From the NCBI GenBank assembly GCA_028278065.1, contig JANQFA010000001.1:1-48727 (forward strand): 48,727 nt of DNA. Reading direction: 5' to 3'. How positions within the stretch are numbered: the stretch's first letter is position 1; the number at the start of each line of letters is the position of its first letter. A program made the translations under genes and the position numbers. The DNA is from Myxococcota bacterium. GTDB taxonomy: Bacteria > Myxococcota_A > UBA9160 > JAFDET01. The notes under the pieces were generated by a model that made no database searches, was not told the DNA's origin, and saw only the letters and a program-made list of their open reading frames with translations. Below are positions 1 through 7,401 of the stretch, piece after piece.

Positions 1-576
1 CAGTACGAGTACATGGAGCGCGCCGCCGCCACCATGCGGGTGATCGCTCCGCTGACCCTCGGGATCATCTTCCTGCTCCTCTACCTGAACTTCCGCAGGC
101 TGGGGAATACGCTCATCGTGCTGGCGGGCGTGCCCTTCGCGCTGGTGGGGGGCGTGTGGCTCGTCTGGCTCCTCGACTACGAGCTGAGCGCCGCGGTCGG
201 CGCTGGCTTCCTGGCCCTCGCCGGGCTGTCGGCGGAGACCGGCGTCATCATGCTCCTCTTCCTGGAGCAGTCGCGCCGCCGCTTCGCACGCGAGGGCCGG
301 CTGGCAACGCGAGCCGACCTGCGCGCCGCGGTGCTGGAGGGCGCCGTCCTGCGCGTGCGCCCGCTGCTGATGACCGTGGCCTCGGACGTGATCGGGCTCC
401 TCCCGATCATGTGGGGAGCCGGAACCGGCTCCGAGGCCATGCAGCGGATCGCCGCGCCCATGGTGGGAGGCATCCTCACCACCATCGCCGTGACCCTGGT
501 GCTGGTGCCGGTTTTGTACGTGCTCGTACACGGGTGGCGGCTGCCGGAGGCAGCCCGACCCCGAGCGCCCCAATAG
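1..576 (+). CDS. HME-type RND efflux pump, C-terminal part (CusA/CzcA-like)
   Basis: This is the last 191 codons of an inner-membrane RND transporter; the 5' part lies outside the window. The visible part opens with QYEYMERA and a membrane segment PLTLGIIFLLLYLNF, then VPFALVGGVWLVWLL, a segment containing GAGFLALAGLSAETGVIMLLFLE, and PLLMTVASDVIGLLPIMW. These match the C-terminal transmembrane block of heavy-metal efflux pumps of the CusA/CzcA type, including the conserved AETGV stretch and GTGSEAMQRIAAPMVGG before the last helix. Pumps of this family export Cu, Ag, Zn, Co or Cd by proton antiport together with a periplasmic adaptor and an outer-membrane channel. The ion cannot be read from this fragment. 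No other pump gene follows, so this is probably the end of its operon, and a strong hairpin lies just downstream. Confidence 0.93.
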   Translation, partial: QYEYMERAAATMRVIAPLTLGIIFLLLYLNFRRLGNTLIVLAGVPFALVGGVWLVWLLDYELSAAVGAGFLALAGLSAETGVIMLLFLEQSRRRFAREGRLATRADLRAAVLEGAVLRVRPLLMTVASDVIGLLPIMWGAGTGSEAMQRIAAPMVGGILTTIAVTLVLVPVLYVLVHGWRLPEAARPRAPQ

Positions 577-580
577 CAAG

Positions 581-607
581 AGCCCGCCCTCCAGGAGAGG
601 GCGGGCT
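581..607. terminator. Bidirectional hairpin between converging genes
   Basis: A perfect 11-bp inverted repeat, AGCCCGCCCTC at 581-591 and its complement at 597-607, flanks a 5-nt loop. It starts 5 bp after the stop codon of the RND gene and lies between two converging genes, so it can serve both. It has no T-run, which is common for hairpins in GC-rich genomes. Function is inferred from structure and position. Confidence 0.75.
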
Positions 608-664
608 GGGGAACGGGGGCCGGGCGTCGCGTGGGGCGCCCGGCCCCGGCAAGGATCGGCCGGG

Positions 665-925
665 CTAGATGCCCGCGCCCACACCCAGACCGGCGGTGGC
701 CTCCTCGGCCTCCTCGACGCTGTCGATGTGGATGTTGTTGACCCAGTAGGTCCCGTCGAAGCTCTTGTAGGCCGTGCGGAAGAGCAGGCTCAGCCCGATG
801 TGCTCGAGGAACACCAGCGGCGTGGGAAGGCTCGCCGTCCCGGCCAGCACGGAAGCGGTGATCACGGACGCCAGTGCAGCGATGATGACCAGGGTGTAGG
901 CAGTGAAGAGCTTGTCGTTGTCCAC
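665..925 (-). CDS. Small membrane protein, unrecognised
   Basis: An 86-residue protein with one clear hydrophobic helix near the N-terminus (about residues 10-30, LVIIAALASVITASVLAG), a second weaker hydrophobic stretch (LVFLEHIGLSLLF), and an acidic tail (DSVEEAEEA) ending in glycines. The start is GTG at 925 with a GAGG ribosome binding site about ten bases upstream. I do not recognise a family. It converges on the RND pump gene across the 581-607 hairpin and is transcribed away from the 926-1243 intergenic region. Codon use resembles the neighbours, so it is probably a real gene, but no function can be given. Confidence 0.55.
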   Translation of the reverse strand: MDNDKLFTAYTLVIIAALASVITASVLAGTASLPTPLVFLEHIGLSLLFRTAYKSFDGTYWVNNIHIDSVEEAEEATAGLGVGAGI

Positions 926-1243
926 TTGTGGTTTTCCTCGTCAGATGCGGTTGGCCGCACGTGCGGCGCCCCTGTGAATTGCAGCTTCGGTGCCAACTAC
1001 TGAGGCCTTCTGCGCGCTCCTCGCGGGTGCGCTGTGGCGCCAAGGCACCGCACCCCGTGTGACACCCGAGACAGAACGTCGCAGGGCGTTGGCGGCCGCG
1101 AAAAAAGTCGAAAAAGTGCTTCAGTGACGGTGACGAAACCCCGTGGAGTGCTACTAAACGTCGGCGCCTTGCACGTCGCTTCTTGGTGTCAGGCTCCCCC
1201 GTCCGAACGGATTCGATAGGATCGGGACGGAGGTCGAGCCCGA
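926..1243. promoter_or_regulatory. 318-bp divergent intergenic region
   Basis: This is the only stretch over 300 bp without a gene. It separates the leftward small membrane protein (start 925) from the rightward hydrolase (start 1244), so it should hold promoters for both. Two consecutive A-tracts, CGAAAAAAGT and CGAAAAAGT at about 1099-1117, stand out against the GC-rich background and could be a promoter-associated element. I see no convincing -35/-10 pair, repeat or small ORF. Confidence 0.35.
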
Positions 1244-2458
1244 ATGCTGCACGGAAACGTCCATCCCGCCTTCGCAGACGTGGCGCGCATGTTGCGCCGC
1301 ATCCTGCCCCGCAAGGGCCCGGGTGGAGCGGCCGCTTGCGTCTACCACAAGGGCGAGAAGGTCGTCGACATCTGGGGCGGCACCTGCGACACCGCCGGCA
1401 CACCGTGGCAGGAAGACACGATCAGCATCTCCTTCTCCACGACGAAGGGGGTCGCCTCCACCCTGCTGCACATGTTCGTGGACCGCGGGCTCGTGGACTA
1501 CGACACACCCGTCGCGGCCTACTGGCCGGAGTTCGCGCAGAACGGCAAGGAGCGCACCACGGTCCGCCAGGTGATGTGCCACGAGGCGGGGCTCTACGGG
1601 ATCCAGGACATGGTGGAGCACGGCCGGGAGATGCTCGACTGGGACCACGTGACGGGCCGGATCGCCGCAGCCGCGCCGCGCCACGCTCCCGGAACGGCCC
1701 ACGGCTACCACGCCCTGACCTACGGCTGGCTGGTGGGCGAGATCGTGCGGCGAGTGGCCGACAAGAAGCCCTTTCCGGAGCTCCTGGAGAGCGAGATCGC
1801 CCGGCCCCTCGGCCTGGACGGCCTCTTCTGCGGCGTGCCCGCAGACCAGCAGCACCGCTGCGCCACGCTCCTCTCGGGCCTGGTGGACGGCTCCCCGGAG
1901 AAGCGGCGCCGCAGCACCCAGAAGATCCTGACCCGGGCCGGCAAGTGGCAGCGCCGGCTCTCGCGCATGGGCTTCAGCTACGACCCCAGCGAGAGCATCG
2001 CCGCCCTGGTGGCTCCCGGCATGGAGGACCTGGACTTCAACGCTCCGGAGTTCCGCGAGGCCTCGATCCCCGCCGCCAACGGGATGTTCACGGCGCGCTC
2101 CCTCGCGCGCATGTACGCCTGCCTGGCCATGGGCGGCGAGCTCGACGGGGTGCGCCTGCTCTCGTACGACACCCTGCGCCGCGCCACCGAGCAGCAGAAC
2201 CGCGGGGTGGGCCGGGTGATCCCCATCTCGATGCGCTGGCGCCTCGGCTATCACCGCGTCTTCGCGGTGCGGGCGCGGGTGCCCGGTGGCTTCGGGCACT
2301 TCGGCTTCGGCGGCTCGGGCGCATGGGCCGATCCCCAGCGCCAGCTCGCCGTGGCCCTGACCGTGAACAGCGGCGTCGGGACCCCCTTCGGCGATACCCG
2401 CATCGCGCGGATCGGCGGCGCGGCCGTCCGCTGCGCCGACCGCCGCGGGCGGCACTGA
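1244..2458 (+). CDS. Beta-lactamase-family serine hydrolase/esterase (EstB/LACTB-like)
   Basis: A 404-residue member of the class C beta-lactamase and penicillin-binding-protein superfamily. The SxxK nucleophile motif is seen as S-T-T-K near residue 67 (SFSTTKGVAS). It is followed by RTTVRQVMCHEAGL-type sequence and by HGYHALTYGWLVGEIVRR, the Tyr-containing second motif found in EstB-type esterases and LACTB relatives. The C-terminal FGHFGFGGSGAWADP stretch corresponds to the HxGxGG active-site strand. There is no signal peptide, so it is probably cytoplasmic and more likely an esterase or lipase-like hydrolase than a beta-lactamase. The ATG has a GGAGG site ten bases upstream. Such esterases often accompany acyl-CoA and steroid-type degradation genes like those to the right, but the substrate is unknown. 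Confidence 0.88.
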   Translation: MLHGNVHPAFADVARMLRRILPRKGPGGAAACVYHKGEKVVDIWGGTCDTAGTPWQEDTISISFSTTKGVASTLLHMFVDRGLVDYDTPVAAYWPEFAQNGKERTTVRQVMCHEAGLYGIQDMVEHGREMLDWDHVTGRIAAAAPRHAPGTAHGYHALTYGWLVGEIVRRVADKKPFPELLESEIARPLGLDGLFCGVPADQQHRCATLLSGLVDGSPEKRRRSTQKILTRAGKWQRRLSRMGFSYDPSESIAALVAPGMEDLDFNAPEFREASIPAANGMFTARSLARMYACLAMGGELDGVRLLSYDTLRRATEQQNRGVGRVIPISMRWRLGYHRVFAVRARVPGGFGHFGFGGSGAWADPQRQLAVALTVNSGVGTPFGDTRIARIGGAAVRCADRRGRH

Positions 2459-2479
2459 CCCTCGTCGGGAGGCCCGGCA

Positions 2480-3805
2480 TCAGTAGCGACGGGGGAACGG
2501 GCTCCACGTTCCCACCAGTTTGCCGTCGCGCACCAGGTGGATCTCCTCGAACTGGAAGATCGCGTCGCCCTGGCGCGGCCTGTAGAAGACCCATTCGCCC
2601 TCGACGAGGGTCTGGGCCGACGATCCGTTCAGCAGGCTCAGGGTGGGGACCAGGTTCTCGTTGGGCGGATCATCCACCAGCTCGTTGCGCACCAGCCCCG
2701 TCGGATGCACCACGTCCGCAGCCCAGCCGCCCCCGTTCACGTAGAAGGCGACGGCCCGATTGGGATTCCACCAGCGCCAGGCGGCGCTGAGAGATTCCAG
2801 GAAGGGCAGCGGCAAGGCCTCGATTCGCTTCAGGACCGGCGTGGCGATGAAGAGCGCCGGCTCGTGCCCGGCCAGGGTGAAGCCCGTGTAGCTCGATGGC
2901 ATCACGAGCCCGCCGCCCAGGGCGACGTCGTCCACGGGCCCGCCGGGCTCGTAGAGCGCGTAGGTGCGGCTGCCGCCCCCGTTCCAGGTGGGATCACCCT
3001 CCACGAGATCGCCGTGCTCACGCTCCGCGAAGCTCCGGAACGCCGCGTAGCGCCCCAGCATGCGCCGGAAGGCGCGGTCCACGGGGGCGCGTGCCTCTTC
3101 CCAGGGCCAGCGCAGGGCCGACGGCGCGTGGGCGACGTGCCCGTCGTAGCCCATGAAGCCGCTGAAGCGCAGATGACGCGGCTCGTCCCGGATCGCCGCG
3201 AGGAGCGCGGAGAGCTCCTCGGTGTCGCGCGCTCCGCCGCGGTGCAGACCGACGTCGATCTCCACGTTGATGCGCAGGGTGAGCCCCCGCTCGCGCGCCA
3301 GCGCTGCGTACTCCGCCAGCAGCTCGGGATCGTGCACCAGCCACTGCACGCGGCGACTCGCCTCGGCGCCCCCCTGCGGCCCCAGTCCGTCGTAGAGCTC
3401 GGCCGCCGCGCCGGCCGGAACCGGCTTGCCCAGGAGGATGTCCACCTCGGGCCCGGTCGCCTCGAGCAACGCGGGCAGGAAGGGCGCGTGGAAGGCCATC
3501 AGGCGTCGCGTGCCGGATCCCTCGAGCACGTAGCGGAGGAGACCCAGCGAGGGGAGCGACTTGGTGACGATGCGCAGGCGGAGCGGCGGCGCGATGCGCT
3601 CCCGCACGCGCGCGAGGTTGGCGTCGAGGCGATCGAGGTCGATCAGGATGAGCGGACGCCGGGGCGCGTGCTCGGCCAGCTCCCGCGCCAGCGACTCGAA
3701 CCACGGCTGGGGCTCGGGGGCGAGCTCGCGAGGCCGGGCCTGCCAGGCGAGCAGCGCCGCCAGCACGACGATCGAGAGGAGAAGCCGGCGCACCCTGCGT
3801 CCCAC
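2480..3805 (-). CDS. Membrane-anchored PLP enzyme, alanine racemase/D-threonine aldolase/D-serine dehydratase-like fold
   Basis: A 441-residue protein with an alanine racemase-type N-terminal barrel. Residues 53-90 read as ILIDLDRLDANLARVRER then LRIVTKSLPS, in which the Lys of VTKS is the expected PLP Schiff-base lysine. INVEIDVGLHRGG and SGFMGYDGH are further barrel landmarks of the D-threonine aldolase and D-serine dehydratase (DSD1) branch. The C-terminal half fits the D-serine dehydratase-like beta domain. An N-terminal signal anchor (RRLLLSIVVLAALLAW) is unusual for a PLP enzyme. The start is GTG at 3805; an in-frame GTG at 3793 is equally possible, and both keep the anchor. It diverges from the acyl-CoA synthetase at 3900. 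The substrate is not predictable. Confidence 0.82.
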   Translation of the reverse strand: MGRRVRRLLLSIVVLAALLAWQARPRELAPEPQPWFESLARELAEHAPRRPLILIDLDRLDANLARVRERIAPPLRLRIVTKSLPSLGLLRYVLEGSGTRRLMAFHAPFLPALLEATGPEVDILLGKPVPAGAAAELYDGLGPQGGAEASRRVQWLVHDPELLAEYAALARERGLTLRINVEIDVGLHRGGARDTEELSALLAAIRDEPRHLRFSGFMGYDGHVAHAPSALRWPWEEARAPVDRAFRRMLGRYAAFRSFAEREHGDLVEGDPTWNGGGSRTYALYEPGGPVDDVALGGGLVMPSSYTGFTLAGHEPALFIATPVLKRIEALPLPFLESLSAAWRWWNPNRAVAFYVNGGGWAADVVHPTGLVRNELVDDPPNENLVPTLSLLNGSSAQTLVEGEWVFYRPRQGDAIFQFEEIHLVRDGKLVGTWSPFPRRY

Positions 3806-3899
3806 CGGTAGAGACTACCAGAGCGGCCCCGCTCCCCGGACGCGTGGCGGCTGCCCGGATGCTGCTAGCCTCCGGCCCCCACCCACGAGGAGCCGCCCC

Positions 3900-5549
3900 A
3901 TGGACTTCCACTTCCCCGGCGTCCACGACGCCATCAGCGAGGCCGCGCCCGACCGCGAGGCGATCATCTGGCGGGACCGACGCATCACCCACGCGGAGCT
4001 GGCCGAGCGCAGCAAGCGCCTGGCCAACTACCTGCTCTCGCGGGGCGTGAAGATGCACGCCGAGCGCGATTCCCTGGCGGGCCACGAGTCGGGCCAGGAC
4101 CACCTGGGGATCTACCTCTACAACGGCAACGAGTACGCCGAGGCGATGTTCGGGGCCTGGCGCTCGCGCTGCGCGCCCTTCAACGTCAACTACCGCTACG
4201 TGGAGGAGGAGCTCCTCTACCTCCTCGACAACGCCCGGGCCAGGGCGCTCGTCTACCACGCGGAGTTCGCGCCGCGCATCGCGGCGATCCGCGACCGGCT
4301 GCCGGATCTCGAGATCCTGCTCCAGGTGGCCGACGACTCGGGCGAGCCGCTGCTGCCGGGCGCGGTCGACTACGAAGAGGCCCTGGCGAGCGCGTCGGCG
4401 CAGACACCGGCCGTCGAGCCTTCGCCGGACGACCTCTACATCCTCTACACCGGCGGAACCACCGGAATGCCCAAGGGCGTCCTGTGGCGCTCGGCCGACA
4501 TCTTCGTCGCCGCCATGGGCGGCCGGAAGCAGCCCTTCGGCGAGCTCGTGAAGGACTACGACGACCTGAGGGAGACGGTTGCGGCCAGCTTCGGACCCAA
4601 GATGCTCTGCGGGCCGCCCCTCATGCACGGCGCCGCCCAGTGGACCACGTTCCTGTTCTGGGCGTCGGGCGGGACGGTGGTCTTCCCCGACGACGTCAAG
4701 AAGCTCGAGCCCGCCGACTTCCTCTCCACCTGTGCGCGCGAGAAGTGCCTCACGGTGACCATCGTGGGCGACGCCTTCGCGCGCCCCATCCTCGACGAGC
4801 TGCGCCGCGGCGACTACGACCTCTCGGGCCTCTTCGTGGTGGGATCGGGCGGGGCTCCCCTCTCGACCGCCAACAAGAAGGAGTTCCTCGAGCATCTCCC
4901 GCACGTGACCATCATGGACGGGATCGGCTCCTCGGAGACCGGCGTCCAGGCGAGCAACGCCTCCAACAAGGACACGGGGGTCAGCACGGGCGACTTCAGG
5001 CCCGCCGCGGGCGCCGGCGTCGCCAGCGAGGATCTCACGCGGGTCCTGGCGCCCGACTCCGACGAGGTGGGCTGGTTCACCCAGAGCGGCCACGTGCCGC
5101 TCGGCTATCTGGGCGACGCGGAGAAGACGGCGAAGACCTTCCCGGTGATCGAAGGCGAGCGCCTCAGCGTGCCCGGCGACCGGGCCCGCTACCGGGAGGA
5201 CGGCAGCATCGAGGTGCTGGGCCGCGACTCGGTCACCATCAACTCCGGCGGCGAGAAGATCTTCGCCGAGGAGGTGGAGCACGCCCTGAAGCAGCACGCG
5301 GACGTGTTCGACACGGTGGTGGCGGGCCGCCCGAGCGAGCGCTGGGGCCAGGAGGTGGTGGCGATCGTGCAGCTCCGCGAGGGCTCGAGCGCCGGCCCCG
5401 ACGAGCTTCGCGCCGAGGCCGAGAAGCACATCGCCCGCTACAAGCTCCCCAAGGCCTTCGTCTTCCGGGACGCGATCCAGCGCTCGCCCTCGGGCAAGGC
5501 GGACTACCGCTGGGCCCGGGCGCAGGCGGAGGAGGACCCGGGCTCCTAG
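3900..5549 (+). CDS. Acyl-CoA synthetase (AMP-forming, ANL superfamily)
   Basis: A 549-residue adenylate-forming ligase that would activate a carboxylic acid with ATP and CoA. The P-loop YTGGTTGMPKG (about residues 179-189), the SSETG adenine-binding stretch, the GRDSVTINSGGEKI hinge region and the C-terminal SPSGKADYRW catalytic-lysine motif are all present, so the enzyme looks intact. The sequence resembles the fatty- or steroid-side-chain-type synthetases common in mycobacteria and related catabolic clusters. ATG at 3900 is preceded by GAGG at 3887-3890; the reading frame extends upstream without a better start. It converges with the phosphotriesterase-family gene, the two stop codons overlapping in one CTAG. 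The acid substrate is unknown; a lipid or sterol-derived acid is a guess from the neighbours. Confidence 0.93.
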   Translation: MDFHFPGVHDAISEAAPDREAIIWRDRRITHAELAERSKRLANYLLSRGVKMHAERDSLAGHESGQDHLGIYLYNGNEYAEAMFGAWRSRCAPFNVNYRYVEEELLYLLDNARARALVYHAEFAPRIAAIRDRLPDLEILLQVADDSGEPLLPGAVDYEEALASASAQTPAVEPSPDDLYILYTGGTTGMPKGVLWRSADIFVAAMGGRKQPFGELVKDYDDLRETVAASFGPKMLCGPPLMHGAAQWTTFLFWASGGTVVFPDDVKKLEPADFLSTCAREKCLTVTIVGDAFARPILDELRRGDYDLSGLFVVGSGGAPLSTANKKEFLEHLPHVTIMDGIGSSETGVQASNASNKDTGVSTGDFRPAAGAGVASEDLTRVLAPDSDEVGWFTQSGHVPLGYLGDAEKTAKTFPVIEGERLSVPGDRARYREDGSIEVLGRDSVTINSGGEKIFAEEVEHALKQHADVFDTVVAGRPSERWGQEVVAIVQLREGSSAGPDELRAEAEKHIARYKLPKAFVFRDAIQRSPSGKADYRWARAQAEEDPGS

Positions 5550-6538
5550 ACGAGCTCGGGGAGCTTCTCTCCGGCGAAGTAGCGGCGCGGATTGTCGACG
5601 AGCAGGGTCTCGATCTGCTGGTCGCTCACGCCGACGTCCTTCAGCTTGGGGATGATGCGCCGGCTGAAGTGGCTGGGGTTCCAGGTCTCGGTCATCGCCT
5701 GCTCGAGCGCCGGCGGGAACATCTGGCCGCGCCAGCACCAGACCGAATCGTGGGAGACCACCACCCTGTCCCCCGCACCGCGCTCGATGAGGCGCGCCAG
5801 GGCCGCCACCCGCTCGTCGTCGGGCTGCAGCATGTCCAGGCCGAAGCGGTCGAAGCCCAGGTAGGAGCCGCCGCGCGCGATCCCCATGTGGTAGTCGGTG
5901 TCCGCGCTGCCGCAGGAGTGGCCGATCACGATGCGATGGGCGGGGACGCCTTCCTTGCCCAGGACCGTCTGCTGCACGTCGCCCAGGCTGCCCTCGTCGG
6001 TGTGGGTGGTGATCGGGGCGCCGGTCTCCACGGCGGCCCGGGCGGCGGCCTCGAAGATCCAGCGCTCGTAGTCGGTCATCGCGCCATGGCCCGTGGCCAC
6101 CTTGATGATGCCGGGACGCACGCCGCTCCCACCCACACCCTCCTTCAGCTCGCGGACGAAGAGCTCCGCCATCGGCTCGACCACCGAGCCCAGGTTCGAG
6201 GCGAACTTCCAATAGGGCGCGCCACCTTCGGCCTCCTTGTAGAGACCCGTCGCACAGATGATCTGGAAGCCGGTCTTCTGGGCCACCTTGGCGATGAACT
6301 CCACGTCGCGGCCCAGGTCGTTGGGGCAGGGATCCACCATCGAGCGGAAGCCCAGGGCCTTCATCTCCTCGATCCGGTCGACGCAGATCGCGAAGCGCTC
6401 CGCCTCGTCGGCACTCGGGCGGATGGTGTCGGCCTCCCAGCCGGGGAAGCCGATCAGCAGATGCTCGTGCATCAGGGTGGGCCCGAGCTCGTCGGGCTGG
6501 ATGGGGCCGGTGACGGTCTGGATGGTCGCGCTGGACAC
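5546..6538 (-). CDS. Phosphotriesterase-family metal hydrolase (amidohydrolase superfamily)
   Basis: A 330-residue TIM-barrel hydrolase of the phosphotriesterase/lactonase (PLL, Php) family. Metal-site motifs are visible in order: HEHLLIGF (HxH), GIIKVAT with the expected carboxylated Lys, THTDEG, IGHSCG and SHDSVW with the catalytic Asp. Members hydrolyse lactones, esters or, weakly, organophosphates; a lactone or ester is more likely here. The frame is open up to 6604, but a GTG at 6538 has AAGGAG six bases upstream and begins VSSATIQTVTGPI, which suits the family N-terminus, so I choose it. It diverges from the TetR gene across a repeat-bearing region and converges on the acyl-CoA synthetase. 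Confidence 0.9.
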   Translation of the reverse strand: MSSATIQTVTGPIQPDELGPTLMHEHLLIGFPGWEADTIRPSADEAERFAICVDRIEEMKALGFRSMVDPCPNDLGRDVEFIAKVAQKTGFQIICATGLYKEAEGGAPYWKFASNLGSVVEPMAELFVRELKEGVGGSGVRPGIIKVATGHGAMTDYERWIFEAAARAAVETGAPITTHTDEGSLGDVQQTVLGKEGVPAHRIVIGHSCGSADTDYHMGIARGGSYLGFDRFGLDMLQPDDERVAALARLIERGAGDRVVVSHDSVWCWRGQMFPPALEQAMTETWNPSHFSRRIIPKLKDVGVSDQQIETLLVDNPRRYFAGEKLPELV

Positions 6539-6608
6539 GGGGATCTCCTTCGCCTCCGACCCCTGCTCGGGCCGGGTCACCCAGCATGGCACGGCGGCCC
6601 CCACTCGC

Positions 6609-6660
6609 GTTCTGGAGTCGATTTGGAGTCGAGTTCTGGAATTTGAAATCGCATTCTAGG
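6609..6660. promoter_or_regulatory. Divergent promoter region with phased direct repeats, candidate TetR operator
   Basis: The region between the phosphotriesterase and TetR starts is locally AT-rich. It contains TGGAGTCGA at 6613-6621 and again at 6624-6632, an 11-bp spacing (one helical turn). An octamer GTTCTGGA also occurs twice, at 6609-6616 and 6633-6640, 24 bp apart. TetR regulators usually bind at their own divergent promoter, so this is the best operator candidate, although direct rather than inverted repeats are atypical for the family. Confidence 0.45.
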
Positions 6661-6678
6661 TCGGGCATCCTGGTCGCC

Positions 6679-7401
6679 GTGGCCAGCAGCAGCCCGCGCC
6701 GCGCCAGCGCCCAGGACGCCCGCCAGTCCCTCTACCGGAGACTGGTGCTCGACGCGGCGGAGACGCTCTTCGCCGAGAAGGGGGTGGGCGCAACCCGCAT
6801 GGAGGAGATCGCCGAAGGCTCCGGGCTCTCCCTGGGCACCGTCTACTCGGTCTTCCGCGGCAAGCCGGCCATCGTGGACGCTCTGCACGAGGCACGCCTG
6901 CGCGAGCTGCTGGACCGCTCGACCGGAATCGCGCGCGATCTGCACGATCCCCTCGACATGCTCGTCGCCGGCGTGCGCGCCTACGTCGAGTACTTCCTCG
7001 ATCATCCCGACTACCTGCGCATCCACCTCGGCGAGGGGACCAGCTGGGGCATGCCGGTCCACGGGCGCTCGATTCGCGCGGCGGCCTGGGAGGAGGGACA
7101 TGCCATGCAGGAGCGGCTCTTCGGGCGCGGCATCGAGGCGGGCGTCTTCTACCCCGACGAGCCCAGCCGGCTGGCGCGAACCATGGTAGCCATGCAGCAG
7201 GTGCGGCTGGCGGACTGGCTGGCGGGCGGCATGCGGGAAGACCCGGACGAGATCATCGCGGGCATGGAGATCCAGCTCCGCCGCGCCTTCTGCCGGCGGC
7301 CCGAGGACCGCGCCGATGACCGGCGGCCCGAGGACCGCGCCGATGACGCACAGCCCGCGCAGCGCCGCCGGGTGAGGAACCCGAGGAGGAAGGCACGATG
7401 A
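6679..7401 (+). CDS. TetR/AcrR-family transcriptional regulator
   Basis: About 240 residues. The N-terminal helix-turn-helix reads LVLDAAETLFAEKGVGATRMEEIAEGSGLS followed by LGTVYSVFRGKPAIVDAL, the canonical TetR DNA-binding domain. The rest is an alpha-helical ligand domain of normal size. The frame is open from 6586, but the likely start is GTG at 6679 because the earlier codons cover the repeat-rich promoter region; no strong ribosome site resolves this. The C-terminus carries a basic, low-complexity tail made by a 27-bp tandem duplication (RRPEDRADD twice). Its TGA overlaps the ATG of the P450 gene (ATGA, 7398-7401), so regulator and P450 are translationally coupled. It probably controls this operon and perhaps the divergent hydrolase in response to a lipid-like ligand. 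Confidence 0.9.
   Translation: MASSSPRRASAQDARQSLYRRLVLDAAETLFAEKGVGATRMEEIAEGSGLSLGTVYSVFRGKPAIVDALHEARLRELLDRSTGIARDLHDPLDMLVAGVRAYVEYFLDHPDYLRIHLGEGTSWGMPVHGRSIRAAAWEEGHAMQERLFGRGIEAGVFYPDEPSRLARTMVAMQQVRLADWLAGGMREDPDEIIAGMEIQLRRAFCRRPEDRADDRRPEDRADDAQPAQRRRVRNPRRKAR
7294..7347 (+). repeat. 27-bp perfect tandem duplication in the TetR C-terminus
   Basis: Two identical 27-bp units, 7294-7320 and 7321-7347, lie end to end and encode RRPEDRADD twice in frame. They begin about 105 bp before the stop codon. Perfect identity implies a recent event. Confidence 0.95.

Noticed and set aside
1244-2458. Serine hydrolase called as a true class C beta-lactamase (AmpC).
   Set aside because: It lacks a signal peptide and its motifs match the EstB/LACTB esterase branch better.
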